Assembly: GCA_024684065.1 (NCBI GenBank)
Contig: JAIKXO010000258.1
Span: 1-64,000, forward strand
Direction: 5' to 3'
DNA length: 64,000 nt
Source of the DNA: Lachnospiraceae bacterium
GTDB lineage: Bacteria; Bacillota_A; Clostridia; Lachnospirales; Lachnospiraceae
Shown: positions 25,693 to 35,829 of the stretch, piece after piece
How the letters are laid out: the number at the start of each line of letters is the position of its first letter
How positions within the stretch are numbered: position 1 is the stretch's first letter
Made by a program: the position numbers and the translations under genes
The notes under the pieces: model-generated
Seen by the model: the letters and a program-made list of their open reading frames with translations, nothing else
Databases searched by the model: none
What the model was told of the DNA's origin: nothing

Positions 25693-26964
25693 TCAAACGG
25701 CATTAGCTTTTCTGCCCTTTGCGATCCTGTCATATACCCTCTTCATGGAAAGTCCCTGGATTATGGTCGTAAAGAAGACAATGGCATAGGTGCAGCCCAG
25801 AATGACATGGTAATCCTCAGATGAAAGCATTGAGGCCGTGCTCATTGCAAGGGCAATGGAAAGGCCGCCCCTGAGACCGCCCCAGGTTAAGAGCTTTACA
25901 AAGCTTGCCCTGTCGAAACCGTCGGGGATCGGACCCATAATGAAAGAGGAGATGTAGAGGCTTCCTAAGCGCCCCAGAAGATTGCAGGCGACAGCGATGA
26001 CTGAAAGTCTGAGTACATAGGGCATCTGCAGGATACGTATGAATGAAAAGCCCAGGATCACATATAAAATTGAATTGAGCAGATTATCAAGGATCTCCCA
26101 GAATCCGTCGAATTCAGGAAGCTCCCATTCTCCTCTCTTTTTCCTTTCTTTATCCCTGAATGCCGCAAACAGGACTCCGCAAACCACGGAAGCTATCGCT
26201 CCGGAGCATTCAAAATGTTCGCACAGAAAATAGGAGAATGAAACGGCAAGAAGACTTGTAAAGATCTGCCGTTTTGCATCCTGCGTCCTTGAAAAGATCA
26301 GAAAGCACAGGCTCGTAACAACTGCGCCTATCAGCACTGCTCCCAGTATCTCCCGAAACATCACCGTAAAAAAGCCTTCTCCGCCATCTGCCTTAACAAT
26401 ACCGGAAAAGCAGACAAACAGCGCCACGCCTACGCCGTCATTAAGCAGGGATTCTCCCTCTATAAGGAAGCTTATATCCTTCGGCAGCCCGAACTTATTT
26501 AAGATGCTCGTTGCCGCTATCGGATCCGTAGGAGCTACAATACTGCCGAACATCAGGCACATGGGTATCGTAAAAGGAAGCTTTAAAAGCAAAGCCGCCA
26601 GATAGAACAGAATTCCATAGAAGATCGCGCCAAGCAGCGTACATATAACAGCAAGCACCCCGACAGGCCTTGCCAACCGCCTGAAATCACTCAGCTTCAT
26701 ATGGCAGGATCCCGCAAAGAGCATAAAGCACAGCACGCCCTTCATCAGGAAATCCTCCAGATCAAATACCTGGACGCTGTACAAGACCTCGCTGACGCTC
26801 TGACTGGTTATAAATGCATCAGCCACCGTCACGATCGTTCCGATAAGGATCGAAAAAAGCATGAGCGCGATCTCATAGGTCAGTTTTGTTTTTTTCTCAT
26901 TAAAGAATCCGATAAGGACGATAAGACTCAGTAATATTACGGCATAGGTCAGAAAATCTGTCAC
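25693..26964 (-). CDS. Cation/proton antiporter, CPA1 type
   Basis: 423-residue membrane protein with about 12 helices. The motif GSIVAPTDPIAATSIL (about 150-165) and the following GESLLNDGVGVALF are diagnostic of Na+/H+ exchangers of the CPA1 family. It would exchange Na+ or K+ for H+ across the cytoplasmic membrane. The start codon is GTG, preceded by AAAGGAG. It stands alone or leads the Nudix-MATE transcript. Confidence 0.92.
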   Translation of the reverse strand: MTDFLTYAVILLSLIVLIGFFNEKKTKLTYEIALMLFSILIGTIVTVADAFITSQSVSEVLYSVQVFDLEDFLMKGVLCFMLFAGSCHMKLSDFRRLARPVGVLAVICTLLGAIFYGILFYLAALLLKLPFTIPMCLMFGSIVAPTDPIAATSILNKFGLPKDISFLIEGESLLNDGVGVALFVCFSGIVKADGGEGFFTVMFREILGAVLIGAVVTSLCFLIFSRTQDAKRQIFTSLLAVSFSYFLCEHFECSGAIASVVCGVLFAAFRDKERKKRGEWELPEFDGFWEILDNLLNSILYVILGFSFIRILQMPYVLRLSVIAVACNLLGRLGSLYISSFIMGPIPDGFDRASFVKLLTWGGLRGGLSIALAMSTASMLSSEDYHVILGCTYAIVFFTTIIQGLSMKRVYDRIAKGRKANAV

Positions 26965-27261
26965 AACTGGCTCCTTTCATCAGCGGAAAGGATATTAAGA
27001 GCCAAAACTCCTGTCTGTATCTCAATATCACGGTTCCATTAGTCTTTAATTTTAATTGCTCACTGAAATGATCATGGGTCTAATATACAATATTTCTCTC
27101 CGACGGACAACAGGAAGCGATGCTGACACTCCATTTTTCCCCTGAATTATGATAGAATGTTTATTGTCATAGGAATCAGTCAAAAAAATGCCTTACAGCC
27201 CGATAATCCGCAGGGATCTGTACTGATAAGCTATAAGAACACGGGAGGTTATACGATCAAT
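26965..27261. other. Divergent intergenic region
   Basis: About 300 bases between the antiporter and glucosidase genes, which run in opposite directions. It should hold both promoters. I cannot pick a clear -35/-10 pair: TAGAAT near 27153 is the best -10 for the glucosidase. No repeat or RNA gene is seen. Confidence 0.4.
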
Positions 27262-29754
27262 ATGAACATGAAAAGGTTTACAGTCAGCACTCTCATCATA
27301 GGTCTTTCTGTTTTGATGGCAGGATGTATCCAGTATCTGCCGAAGAAAGAAGCATCTCAGGAAACCGTTATTCAGGACGAAGGAGAATATATAAGTCCGG
27401 ATGGCTGGTCGGTAAGATATGATGTCCCGGAGGTTTCGGCCAACGAGATCGATGAGCATACGGCTTCTTTTGTATATTTGGGAGAGTCTGCCGGGACGAA
27501 TATGGTGACCATAAGCTATGTAGCAGGCAAGCAGCCTGAGGAAGCCATGACGGAGATAACCGAAGCCTGGGGCGACGGTGAGGACATCATAAGGACAGAA
27601 GGTATCTTTCCGGGAACTGATGATAAATGGGGCTATTGGAGAACACTTCCGCCTGCAGAAGAGGGCTCCGGGCTCTCAGAAACCCTGATCGGCGGCGAAT
27701 ATAACGGCGGCGCGCTGTTGTTTGAGATCATCAGCCACAACGGTGAGGATGAGGAGCAGAATATGGAGGTCGGCGATTCCCTTGCTTCCATCATAGACTC
27801 GATCCGGTATAAAGATTTCAGACCGCAGACAATGTATGAATATATTCCCGGAACATACAGCAGGACGGATGAGGATACGGGCGCAGTTTACAGCGTGATC
27901 TTAAACGAGGATCATACCGGGATCCTTTCATTTCAGGATGATGTTGATATTTACTGGGGCTCATACCAGATCTTTACGCTGACGGGGGACAATGATTACG
28001 AATACACCATAGAAGGGGATGATCTCCTGCTTGATCAGGATGGTATCTGGGTAACATACAGCAGGGAAGATAAAACCGCCGACGATCAGGCCTGGTGGCA
28101 GAAGACCATCGCATATGAGATTTATGTAAAAAGCTTTAAGGACTCCGACGGAAACGGTCTGGGGGATCTGAACGGGATCACCTCGGAGCTTGACCATCTT
28201 AAGGACCTGGGCGTTGGCGCAATATGGCTCACCCCCTGCTATGTTTCTCCCCAGGCGGATAACGGCTACGACATAGCGGATTACTATAACATCGATCCTT
28301 TATACGGTACCATGGAGGATATGGAAAATCTCATAGCAGAAGCCGGTAAGCGTGATATCCGCATTGTCATGGATCTGGTGTTTAATCACACTTCGAATGA
28401 AAATGAATGGTTTGAGGAATCAAGGTCATCCTCCGACAACGAAAAGAGCGACTGGTATATCTGGGCGGATCCCAAAGAGGACGGGAGCGAGCCCACTAAC
28501 TGGCGCAGCATTTTCGGCGGTTCAGCATGGCAATTTGATCAGTCTAGACAACAGTACTACCTTCATACCTTTCTTCCGGAGCAGCCGGATCTGAACTGGG
28601 CTAATCCTGAGGTAAGAGAAGCTCTTATCGATGTGGCGGATTTCTGGATCGAAAAGGGTGTAGGCGGTTTCCGGCTTGATGCCATAACCTACATCAAAAA
28701 ACCCGAAGTGTTTGCGGACGGAACGGCGGATGCAGGGGACGGGATGGCGGATATCCACGCCATGACGGCCAATACGGAGGGTATACTGGATTATCTGAAT
28801 GAATTTAAAGATAAAGCGCTTGAAGGAAAAGAGCTGTTTACGGTAGGCGAGGCCAATGGTGTCTCTTCCGATGAGCTTCCGTACTGGGTCGGAGAGCATG
28901 GCGTTTTTGACATGATCTTTGAATTCAGCCACGTGCTTATAGATCTTCCGGATGAAAGCAACTGGTGCAGGACCAGAGACTGGACTCTTCCCGAATTTAA
29001 AGCTCTTTTTACCGCAAGCGAAGAAATGACATCCGGGGATGATATAAACGGCTGGTACCCGGTGTTTCTTGAGAATCATGACCAGCCGAGATCCATAAAC
29101 CATTTCCTTCCGGAGGGTGCTGACCGTATACAGGGTGCCAAGGCTCTGGCAGCCCTCCTTCTTACTCTCAGAGGGACTCCATTTGTCATGCAGGGAGAAG
29201 AGCTTGGATTCGTCAATGTATCCTGGCCTGATATAGATTCCTACAATGATATTTCAACCAGAAATCATTATCTTTTTGCCCTTGAAGAAGGTTATTCCGA
29301 AGAAGAGGCCATGGAGGGCGTTCACAGATTCGCAAGAGACAGCGCCCGTACGCCCATGCAGTGGAATACTTCCGAAAATGCCGGGTTCACCACCGGAGAT
29401 CCCTGGCTTCCCGTCTATGATGATTATGAAATTTTTAATGTTGAGACGGAGGCGGCCGATCCTGATTCGATCCTTAACTGCTACAGGGAGCTGTCAGACC
29501 TGAGGGAGAGTCACAGAGAACTTGTAAACGGAAGCTATGAGGAGCTTCTGCCGGATGATCCTCAGATATTTGCTTATATCAGGGATAACGGTAAACACAG
29601 GGCAACCGTTCTCATAAATCTTTCAGGGGAGAACGCTTCCTATGACGAAGCGCTGACAGCCGGATGCGAAAAGATATTCAGCGTCGGAGAGGTTAGCGAA
29701 AGCGGCGTGCTTCCGCCTTACAGTGCAGTGATCTATGAAGAAATCCCGGAATGA
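27262..29754 (+). CDS. Secreted GH13 oligo-alpha-glucosidase lipoprotein
   Basis: 830-residue lipoprotein. The lipobox ends at Cys22 (LMAGC). Residues about 35-270 form two beta-rich regions with no family I can name. The GH13 barrel begins at about 277 (WWQKTIAYEIYVKSFKDSDGNG). Conserved regions are DLVFNHT, the nucleophile Asp473 in GFRLDA, the acid Glu530 in VGEANG, and Asp607 in ENHDQPR. The PDLNW stretch and general layout fit the oligo-1,6-glucosidase/dextran-glucosidase branch, which is usually cytoplasmic. The start is chosen after GGGAGG at 27243-27248. The product would trim alpha-glucans or isomalto-oligosaccharides at the cell surface. Confidence 0.85.
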   Translation: MNMKRFTVSTLIIGLSVLMAGCIQYLPKKEASQETVIQDEGEYISPDGWSVRYDVPEVSANEIDEHTASFVYLGESAGTNMVTISYVAGKQPEEAMTEITEAWGDGEDIIRTEGIFPGTDDKWGYWRTLPPAEEGSGLSETLIGGEYNGGALLFEIISHNGEDEEQNMEVGDSLASIIDSIRYKDFRPQTMYEYIPGTYSRTDEDTGAVYSVILNEDHTGILSFQDDVDIYWGSYQIFTLTGDNDYEYTIEGDDLLLDQDGIWVTYSREDKTADDQAWWQKTIAYEIYVKSFKDSDGNGLGDLNGITSELDHLKDLGVGAIWLTPCYVSPQADNGYDIADYYNIDPLYGTMEDMENLIAEAGKRDIRIVMDLVFNHTSNENEWFEESRSSSDNEKSDWYIWADPKEDGSEPTNWRSIFGGSAWQFDQSRQQYYLHTFLPEQPDLNWANPEVREALIDVADFWIEKGVGGFRLDAITYIKKPEVFADGTADAGDGMADIHAMTANTEGILDYLNEFKDKALEGKELFTVGEANGVSSDELPYWVGEHGVFDMIFEFSHVLIDLPDESNWCRTRDWTLPEFKALFTASEEMTSGDDINGWYPVFLENHDQPRSINHFLPEGADRIQGAKALAALLLTLRGTPFVMQGEELGFVNVSWPDIDSYNDISTRNHYLFALEEGYSEEEAMEGVHRFARDSARTPMQWNTSENAGFTTGDPWLPVYDDYEIFNVETEAADPDSILNCYRELSDLRESHRELVNGSYEELLPDDPQIFAYIRDNGKHRATVLINLSGENASYDEALTAGCEKIFSVGEVSESGVLPPYSAVIYEEIPE

Positions 29755-29800
29755 CTCTTTCTGAATTGAGCATCCGGTACAATAAAACATGTAACTTCAC

Positions 29801-29833
29801 GCAGGATCTTAAAGCCCGGTTTTAAGATCCTGC
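29801..29833. terminator. Perfect hairpin between convergent genes
   Basis: GCAGGATCTTAAA (29801-29813) and TTTAAGATCCTGC (29821-29833) form a 13-bp perfect stem with a 7-base loop. It overlaps the stop codon of the minus-strand GGDEF gene and lies downstream of the glucosidase. It lacks a long T run. Confidence 0.5.
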
Positions 29834-31821
29834 TTATCCTTATACATCTCCTTGTCCGCGCGGTCGAATATTTCCGATACGAGATTGTCTGTTTCCGGGA
29901 TATATTCCGCCATCCCCGCAGCAAGTACCGGTCCGGAATCCGTATTCCTGTTCTTTCTGACCTGATCGTACAGCCTCTCCATGAGATCATTCCTGATCGT
30001 ATAATCTCCGCCACGGAGGAATACCACAAATTCATCTCCACCCACCCTGAATACGGGACTGTGATCGAATATATCACACAGAAGCTTTGCCGACGCCTTA
30101 ATGTACTCGTCTCCGGCCATATGGCCCTCGCTATCATTTATTTTTTTCAGATCATTTGCATCACATACAACGAGCGCAAAGGGAAGATAGTCCATACCGT
30201 TATCCATGTTTGTCTGTACCGACTGCTCCAGTTCCCTGTATGCCGTCTTGTTCTTCGTTCCGGTAAGTTCATCGCGTCTGGCAAGTTCCTTTTCCGTATT
30301 CAGAGCCCTTAAAACCTGCTTCTCTTTTCTTACCTCAGCGTCGATATTCTCAACTCCGATAATAAAGTGGTCCCCGTCGCTGGCTTTGCGCACGGTCATT
30401 CGGACATACTGCGATATCCCTTTTATCACGATACGGTAATCTATACTGTATCTTTTCCGGTTCTCCATCGCCGAGATCATATGATCCCTGTTAAGGAACT
30501 CTGTAACTATATCGCGGTCATTCTTATGAGCGATCTGGCTGATATCATTCAGAATATCTTCATAGAAATCATCTCCGACCTGTCTTGCTTCCAGCTGGCC
30601 GTAGATATTGTTGGATCCATAACCGACATAGCTTGCGTTCATCACATCGACATAGTAGATCACATCATAGTTGGCCGCCAGGCTTTCCGCGATCTGGCTG
30701 AATGTGATGTTCTTCTTCTGATTCTCCAGGCGCATGGATTCAGCCGTGATCTCATCATCTATGTCCTTCTCATACAGAACAAAATGTCTGTCGTCATTGG
30801 CCCGGACCAGCGTAAAACGAAAATACCTCGGCTCTCCTCCTACCATGATCCTGTATTTATAAGAATACGACTTCCTGGCTTCAAGGTTTCTGATCATCGT
30901 TTCCTTATAATACAGGCTCTTCGCAAACTCCCTGTCGTCCGGATGGACATACCTTAAGACATTCTCCTGACACTCGGCATAGAAATCCCTGCCCAGTACC
31001 GGCACATTCAAGTCATCATATTTCCGGCTCATTGAGAATTCACGGTACTCTCCGGTCTCTATATCAATATAATACATGGCTTCGTAATCTTCTGCCAGGC
31101 TCATGGCGATGTTGTCATATGCCTCTTTTTCCTTCCTCTCTCCTTCCTCAACGAAGGAATGGATGACACAGGTCCCTATGATCAGTCCCATGGCATAGAA
31201 AGGTAATACCGGACTAAAGATCTGAAGTATCAGAAACAGCTCCATCACCAGGCTGGTCAGTCCCAGGGCGGTATAGCGGGTTTTTTCCTCCCCCCTCGTT
31301 TTTCCGGCTATGTACAGCATATATGATGAAGTTGCCATATACAGAAGGATCTGCAGAATAAAGGCTATATACCTGCCCGGTTCAGCGATATATTCATGAT
31401 TCCCGTTAAAAGAAAATATAAAAGGATAGAAACGGTTGATCATGAGATACAGCAGACCGACAATGAACATCGTCCATACTGCATAAAGCAGCGCCCTGCT
31501 GCGGCGGTGCCTCTCCTCCAGATAGGCTACTATATAGCGCATCCACGTCAGCATCGTAAGGAACATGAAAATGAAGTAGAAGACCGCATCCGAATAGATG
31601 ACCGGAAACAACGAAGATATATCGTGATGCTCATAAAGAAGCCCCCAGGCTATATCCACAATATAATAACATGTCACCGTAATGAGGAAATGCCTGTAGC
31701 GGATCGCTTCCTCCAAACGGGTTTCTCCCTGTCCGGCCCTGACCCTGCCCTTCTTAAACGCATCCCGGTTTATGATGAAATGAAGTATAAGCGCCATTAT
31801 ACTTACGCATGAATAATACAT
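29809..31821 (-). CDS. Membrane diguanylate cyclase with two PAS-like domains
   Basis: 670-residue protein. About seven N-terminal membrane helices (residues 1-230) are followed by two related PAS-like modules (about 240-350 and 370-480). Each contains a similar Tyr-rich block (YYIDIETGEY, YYVDVMNASY). A C-terminal GGDEF domain begins at DELTGTKNK, and its active motif VGGDEF is intact. The inhibitory RxxD site five residues before GGDEF is absent. It probably makes cyclic di-GMP in response to a signal. The open frame extends to a GTG at 31875 without a ribosome site; the ATG at 31821 follows GGGAGG at a somewhat long spacing. Confidence 0.85.
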   Translation of the reverse strand: MYYSCVSIMALILHFIINRDAFKKGRVRAGQGETRLEEAIRYRHFLITVTCYYIVDIAWGLLYEHHDISSLFPVIYSDAVFYFIFMFLTMLTWMRYIVAYLEERHRRSRALLYAVWTMFIVGLLYLMINRFYPFIFSFNGNHEYIAEPGRYIAFILQILLYMATSSYMLYIAGKTRGEEKTRYTALGLTSLVMELFLILQIFSPVLPFYAMGLIIGTCVIHSFVEEGERKEKEAYDNIAMSLAEDYEAMYYIDIETGEYREFSMSRKYDDLNVPVLGRDFYAECQENVLRYVHPDDREFAKSLYYKETMIRNLEARKSYSYKYRIMVGGEPRYFRFTLVRANDDRHFVLYEKDIDDEITAESMRLENQKKNITFSQIAESLAANYDVIYYVDVMNASYVGYGSNNIYGQLEARQVGDDFYEDILNDISQIAHKNDRDIVTEFLNRDHMISAMENRKRYSIDYRIVIKGISQYVRMTVRKASDGDHFIIGVENIDAEVRKEKQVLRALNTEKELARRDELTGTKNKTAYRELEQSVQTNMDNGMDYLPFALVVCDANDLKKINDSEGHMAGDEYIKASAKLLCDIFDHSPVFRVGGDEFVVFLRGGDYTIRNDLMERLYDQVRKNRNTDSGPVLAAGMAEYIPETDNLVSEIFDRADKEMYKDKQDLKTGL

Positions 31822-31907
31822 CGTTATATAATATTCCTCCCGCCGTTTATCATACCCCAGAATACGGGTTCTCACAATTATATTTTTATATTTTATGATG
31901 ATATCAG

Positions 31908-31965
31908 GGCAAAAAGCCTTTCACCCTCGGCAAGCTTGCTTGTCAGTGGGTGAAAGGCTTTATGA
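31908..31965 (-). terminator. Strong terminator after the MATE/phosphotransferase operon
   Basis: AAAGCCTTTCACCC (31913-31926) and GGGTGAAAGGCTTT (31948-31961) form a perfect 14-bp stem. On the minus strand it is followed by TTTTT. It lies 66 bases beyond the end of the phosphotransferase-like gene. Confidence 0.85.
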
Positions 31966-32027
31966 CCCGCCGCAATATGAGCAGGAAGTGGGGAATGGGT
32001 CCCACGGATTGCGAATATTGGGGAGCG

Positions 32028-34463
32028 TTACCTCCTGTAGACCTTCCCCCGGCTTCCGTCCACGATGACGGTATCCCCGTCGTGAAGCTGAAAGGTAGCA
32101 TTGCCGGCGGCAAGCACGCAGGGTATCTTATATTCCCTTGCAACTATTGCCGCGTGGCTGAGCGTTCCTCCCGTATCCACCACAACGGCTGCCGCAAGAG
32201 TGAAAAGCGGAGTCCACTCGGGATCCGTGTAGGGACATACCAGTATCTCACCCTGCCTGAGTTTATAAAATTCAGCACCCGATCTTACTATGCGCACCCT
32301 GCCTGCGGCCTGTCCGGCGCTTCCGCAGACTCCTGAAATCTCATTTTTCCCCGTAGACAGTGCCTGCTCTATGCTTCTGTTCCAGTATGCGGCAGCAAGA
32401 GGACGTTTAGCCTTACGATCTTCTATCAGCCGGAGGCTTTCATCATCGATCTCTCCTTTACGGCAGACCTTGTACAGTTCATCCGCAAACAGATACAGAA
32501 GATCATCATAATCCGCCAAAAGTCTGTCTGCCAGCTCTTTAAGCAGTATCCTGCAATAAGCAAAAATGCTCTCCCAAAGATACTGCGTCGCCTCACGTAT
32601 GTAATGATAATGCCTCACCGCCATGACTTTTTTTTCAAATGACCCGTATGCTTTCCTGCCAAGAGTCCGCTTCATTTTTCCCATCAGTTCATTAAACCGC
32701 CGCTCCCCCTCCTCTTTGGAAGGTATATTTAAGTTTTCGCTCCTGACAAGAGTCCTTAACGTGTTTAAAAACCTCTCCGGGTCCTCGTTCCATGAATGCG
32801 ATGTAAAGCAGTAGCAGTTAAAATCGGAACGGTTACCGTACTTTTTCAGAAAATCATCAAAGCTTTCCTTCAGAGCCGGCCGGGCGGACATAAGCTTTTC
32901 GTATCCGAGCTTCATCACATCATCCGCAAGTTCCCTGTCGGCGCGTATCTTCTCTGCGATCACGGCCATATCGCGGTTTATATCTGCCGTAACATATGAC
33001 AGCCCTTCCATCAGATCGAACGAACTTAAGGTTCCGTCCGCTTTTTTCAGTTTTTTCTCCAGGGTTATATTTTCCACTACCTGAGGAAATATAGCGTATC
33101 TGAATCTTGCATAAGCCGTATCACCTGTTAACGTCCGCAAACGTCCGAGCGCCTCGCCAAGCTCCGCGACTGTTCCGTGCTCCCTGCCCTTTTCCCCGTC
33201 AAGCCTCTTCTGACACTCCGCAAGCTTATCATCCGCTGACCTGATATTTGCCTCGTCATCCTTTAAGAACCTTATGCTCTTTATGATGCCGAACACATTT
33301 TTATTCAGCCTGAAGCCGCCCATACAGAATGATGATATTCCGTCAGAATCTATAGGCACCATCTCCTTCATGTCGATCCCAAAATCAGACAAAAGGACCT
33401 GTTTCTGCCTGCCGATGTTATCGCCGAAATCATGATCGAGCGGCAGGTAGGGAACCGGCATCTTCTCAAGATTAAACAGGATACTCTCGCGCATCTTTCC
33501 GCTTGCGGATCCTGTCTTCGGAAGATGCGCAAAATCCTCCTCTGTAAATGCAGGCTTTTCATTATCTATCGTCGTTATGCTCCTTGCCTGCAGGATGTAG
33601 ATATTGTTATCGCGCACCGCCCACTCAATATCCATCGGATGTCCGTAATGGGCCTCTATCTTAAGCGCCTCTTCTGAGAGGCGGCCTGTCATCTCATCAG
33701 AAAGCACGCGGTTTTTTTGCATTTTTTCATCAACGGCCGTCCTTTTCGTTCCATCTCCGCTGTAAACAATCATCACTTCCTTGGTTCCGATGGTGCACTT
33801 TCTGATCTTTCCCTTACGGTCACAGCGGTATTCATCGGGACTGACCATGCCGGACACCACCGCCTCCCCAAGACCGTAGGAAGCGTTTATCACTATATCG
33901 TCCGTAAGCTGTGACGGGTCTTTTGTAAACAGTACTCCCGCGCTTTCGCTTTCAACCATCTGCTGGATCACCACCGCCAGAGCAACCTTCTGACTGTCAT
34001 AACCTCTGTTCTTCCGGTAATTTACGGCCCGGTCTCCCCAAAGAGAAGCGTAGCATTCTTTTATCTTCTGAAGCAGTTCCTCTTCCCCCCTCACATTAAG
34101 GTAGGTCTCCTGCTGCCCGGCAAAGCTCGCATCCTCAAGGTCCTCCGCCGTTGCGGATGAGCGTACCGCCACACGCCCGCTCCCCAACGACCGGTAAAAC
34201 TCAATTATCTCCTTTTTCATATCATCAGGGAATGTACCGCCTGTGATCTTATCCCTGAGCGCTTTGGCCCCGTCCTCCGTTATCCCTTCCGTATCAATGG
34301 AATTCGCATCCATATAATGATCATATGCCTGCGCCGTCAGCACCCCGCCTGCGGGCACGGCGATCCCGGCACGTGTCATCTCACCGAGATTGGCTCCCTT
34401 GCCGCCCGCTGTGAAAACGTCGCCTTTACCGATCATATCAAAGCTTAGAATGAATCCGTTCAT
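32028..34463 (-). CDS. Rifampicin-phosphotransferase-like protein (PEP-synthase family)
   Basis: 811-residue protein with a PPDK-type ATP-grasp domain (about 1-320). Its catalytic region RSSATAEDLEDASFAGQ is at 101-117, and GGKGANLGEM is at 20-29. A helical middle domain (about 330-690) contains FLKKYGNRSDFN. A C-terminal swivelling phosphohistidine domain has GGTLSHAA, with His770. In PEP synthase the His domain is central and a PEP-binding barrel follows; here the His domain is last and no barrel exists. That order is that of rifampicin phosphotransferases, so automatic PEP-synthase labels would mislead. It starts 7 bases after the MATE gene. Drug specificity is unproven; the substrate may be another small molecule. 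Confidence 0.8.
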   Translation of the reverse strand: MNGFILSFDMIGKGDVFTAGGKGANLGEMTRAGIAVPAGGVLTAQAYDHYMDANSIDTEGITEDGAKALRDKITGGTFPDDMKKEIIEFYRSLGSGRVAVRSSATAEDLEDASFAGQQETYLNVRGEEELLQKIKECYASLWGDRAVNYRKNRGYDSQKVALAVVIQQMVESESAGVLFTKDPSQLTDDIVINASYGLGEAVVSGMVSPDEYRCDRKGKIRKCTIGTKEVMIVYSGDGTKRTAVDEKMQKNRVLSDEMTGRLSEEALKIEAHYGHPMDIEWAVRDNNIYILQARSITTIDNEKPAFTEEDFAHLPKTGSASGKMRESILFNLEKMPVPYLPLDHDFGDNIGRQKQVLLSDFGIDMKEMVPIDSDGISSFCMGGFRLNKNVFGIIKSIRFLKDDEANIRSADDKLAECQKRLDGEKGREHGTVAELGEALGRLRTLTGDTAYARFRYAIFPQVVENITLEKKLKKADGTLSSFDLMEGLSYVTADINRDMAVIAEKIRADRELADDVMKLGYEKLMSARPALKESFDDFLKKYGNRSDFNCYCFTSHSWNEDPERFLNTLRTLVRSENLNIPSKEEGERRFNELMGKMKRTLGRKAYGSFEKKVMAVRHYHYIREATQYLWESIFAYCRILLKELADRLLADYDDLLYLFADELYKVCRKGEIDDESLRLIEDRKAKRPLAAAYWNRSIEQALSTGKNEISGVCGSAGQAAGRVRIVRSGAEFYKLRQGEILVCPYTDPEWTPLFTLAAAVVVDTGGTLSHAAIVAREYKIPCVLAAGNATFQLHDGDTVIVDGSRGKVYRR

Positions 34464-34470
34464 ACCATGT

Positions 34471-35829
34471 TTACCTTTCCTTCAGTATCTTTCTGCTGAT
34501 CCTGCCACCGAAAATATAAGAAAAAACCAATGCGCACAGGTCTGCAAAGGGTCTGCACCATACAAGTCCGAAGTATCCGAAAACGATCGAAAAAATGATC
34601 GCAGCAGGGATCAGAAATGTCCCGTTCTGTGCTGTCGTTACGCCTGTTGCTGCCGCAAACCGCCCGATGTTTTGCAGACACATTCCTGTCAGAATGTAAT
34701 AAGCCATGAACGGCAGGCTCACACACTGCGCCTTCAGCATATCCGTGCCGGTAAGGATCACTGCGGCTTCTTTGGAGAAAATCCCGACCAGGCCATCTGC
34801 GCCAAACATAAATATCACTGTCATGATGATAAGAAATATGGTAGAAGTGGCCAGTGCATATTTAAAGGAGGTTTTTATCCTGTCGTACCTGCCCGCACCG
34901 AAATTGATTGCGCATATCGGCTGAAATCCCTGTCCGAAGCCTATCACGAGCGCATATCCCGTCTGCACGATCCGTGAGGATATCGTCATCCCCGCTATCG
35001 CCGCCTCGCCGTAACAACCCGCGATATTATTGAGTATCACGGCCGATATACTGCTTATGCCCTGACGGCAGAAGTTCGGCGCGCCTCCGGCAAGGATCTC
35101 TTTTACATATGAAAGCTGAGGCTTTGCCTGTGACAGATGCACCGATGTATTTCCGTTTTTTCCGGTCCGCGTAATCAGGATCACAGTCCCGCACAACTGC
35201 CCTGCAAAGCTTGCAAGCGCCGCGCCTTCAACTCCCATGTTCAAAAGCAATATGAACACGGGATCAAGCGCCATATTGACAAGCATTCCCGCAAGCAGGC
35301 CCGTCATGCTTTCTTTTGCCGCTCCCTGAAGCCGCAGTACGTTGTACAGGACGTTTGCCGTAAGCATGACCGGTACCGAAAAAAGCGTGATGCGAAGGTA
35401 TGAAACCGTCGCATTCATAAGACCCTCTGATGTGCCTGCCCCCAAAAGCAGCGCAAGCGGCCTTAAGAACATAAGTCCCAAAATCATCACCAGGGTTCCC
35501 GTTAAGACAGCAAGTCCCACACCGATCGAAGTCATCTTATCCGCTTCGTCCGTCCTCTGTTTTCCGATCTGCCTTGATACATAATTTCCCGCTCCGTAAC
35601 CGAACCAGAAACCCACCGCCTGCACAACGGATATGAAAGCAAATACAATTCCCACCGAAGCCGTAAGATCTGTCAGTCCGAGCCTTCCGATAAAGAACGT
35701 ATCGGTCATGCTGTAGACGGCACTTACCATCATTCCGATCATTGAAGGGATCGCCATGCGCCAGAGCAGAGGATAAAGCTTATCTTCGGTAATATGTCTG
35801 TATTTGTCGGGCACATGATCTTTACTCAT
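34471..35829 (-). CDS. MATE-family efflux pump in TetR operon
   Basis: 452-residue, 12-helix MATE transporter. The N-terminal family segment is WRMAIPSMIGMMVSAVYSMTDTFFIGRLG (from about residue 20), followed by ASVGIVFAF. The start at 35829 overlaps the TetR stop by ATGA, giving translational coupling. The gene ends 7 bases before the phosphotransferase-like gene. It would expel a drug or toxic metabolite sensed by the TetR protein. It is a distant paralogue of the pump at 23.7-25.1 kb. Confidence 0.92.
   Translation of the reverse strand: MSKDHVPDKYRHITEDKLYPLLWRMAIPSMIGMMVSAVYSMTDTFFIGRLGLTDLTASVGIVFAFISVVQAVGFWFGYGAGNYVSRQIGKQRTDEADKMTSIGVGLAVLTGTLVMILGLMFLRPLALLLGAGTSEGLMNATVSYLRITLFSVPVMLTANVLYNVLRLQGAAKESMTGLLAGMLVNMALDPVFILLLNMGVEGAALASFAGQLCGTVILITRTGKNGNTSVHLSQAKPQLSYVKEILAGGAPNFCRQGISSISAVILNNIAGCYGEAAIAGMTISSRIVQTGYALVIGFGQGFQPICAINFGAGRYDRIKTSFKYALATSTIFLIIMTVIFMFGADGLVGIFSKEAAVILTGTDMLKAQCVSLPFMAYYILTGMCLQNIGRFAAATGVTTAQNGTFLIPAAIIFSIVFGYFGLVWCRPFADLCALVFSYIFGGRISRKILKER

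Noticed and set aside
30367..30957. 196-codon plus-strand frame
   Set aside because: Antisense to the diguanylate cyclase PAS region; shadow of the real gene.
31950..32336. 128-codon plus-strand frame
   Set aside because: Antisense to the end of the phosphotransferase-like gene and its terminator; no family resemblance.
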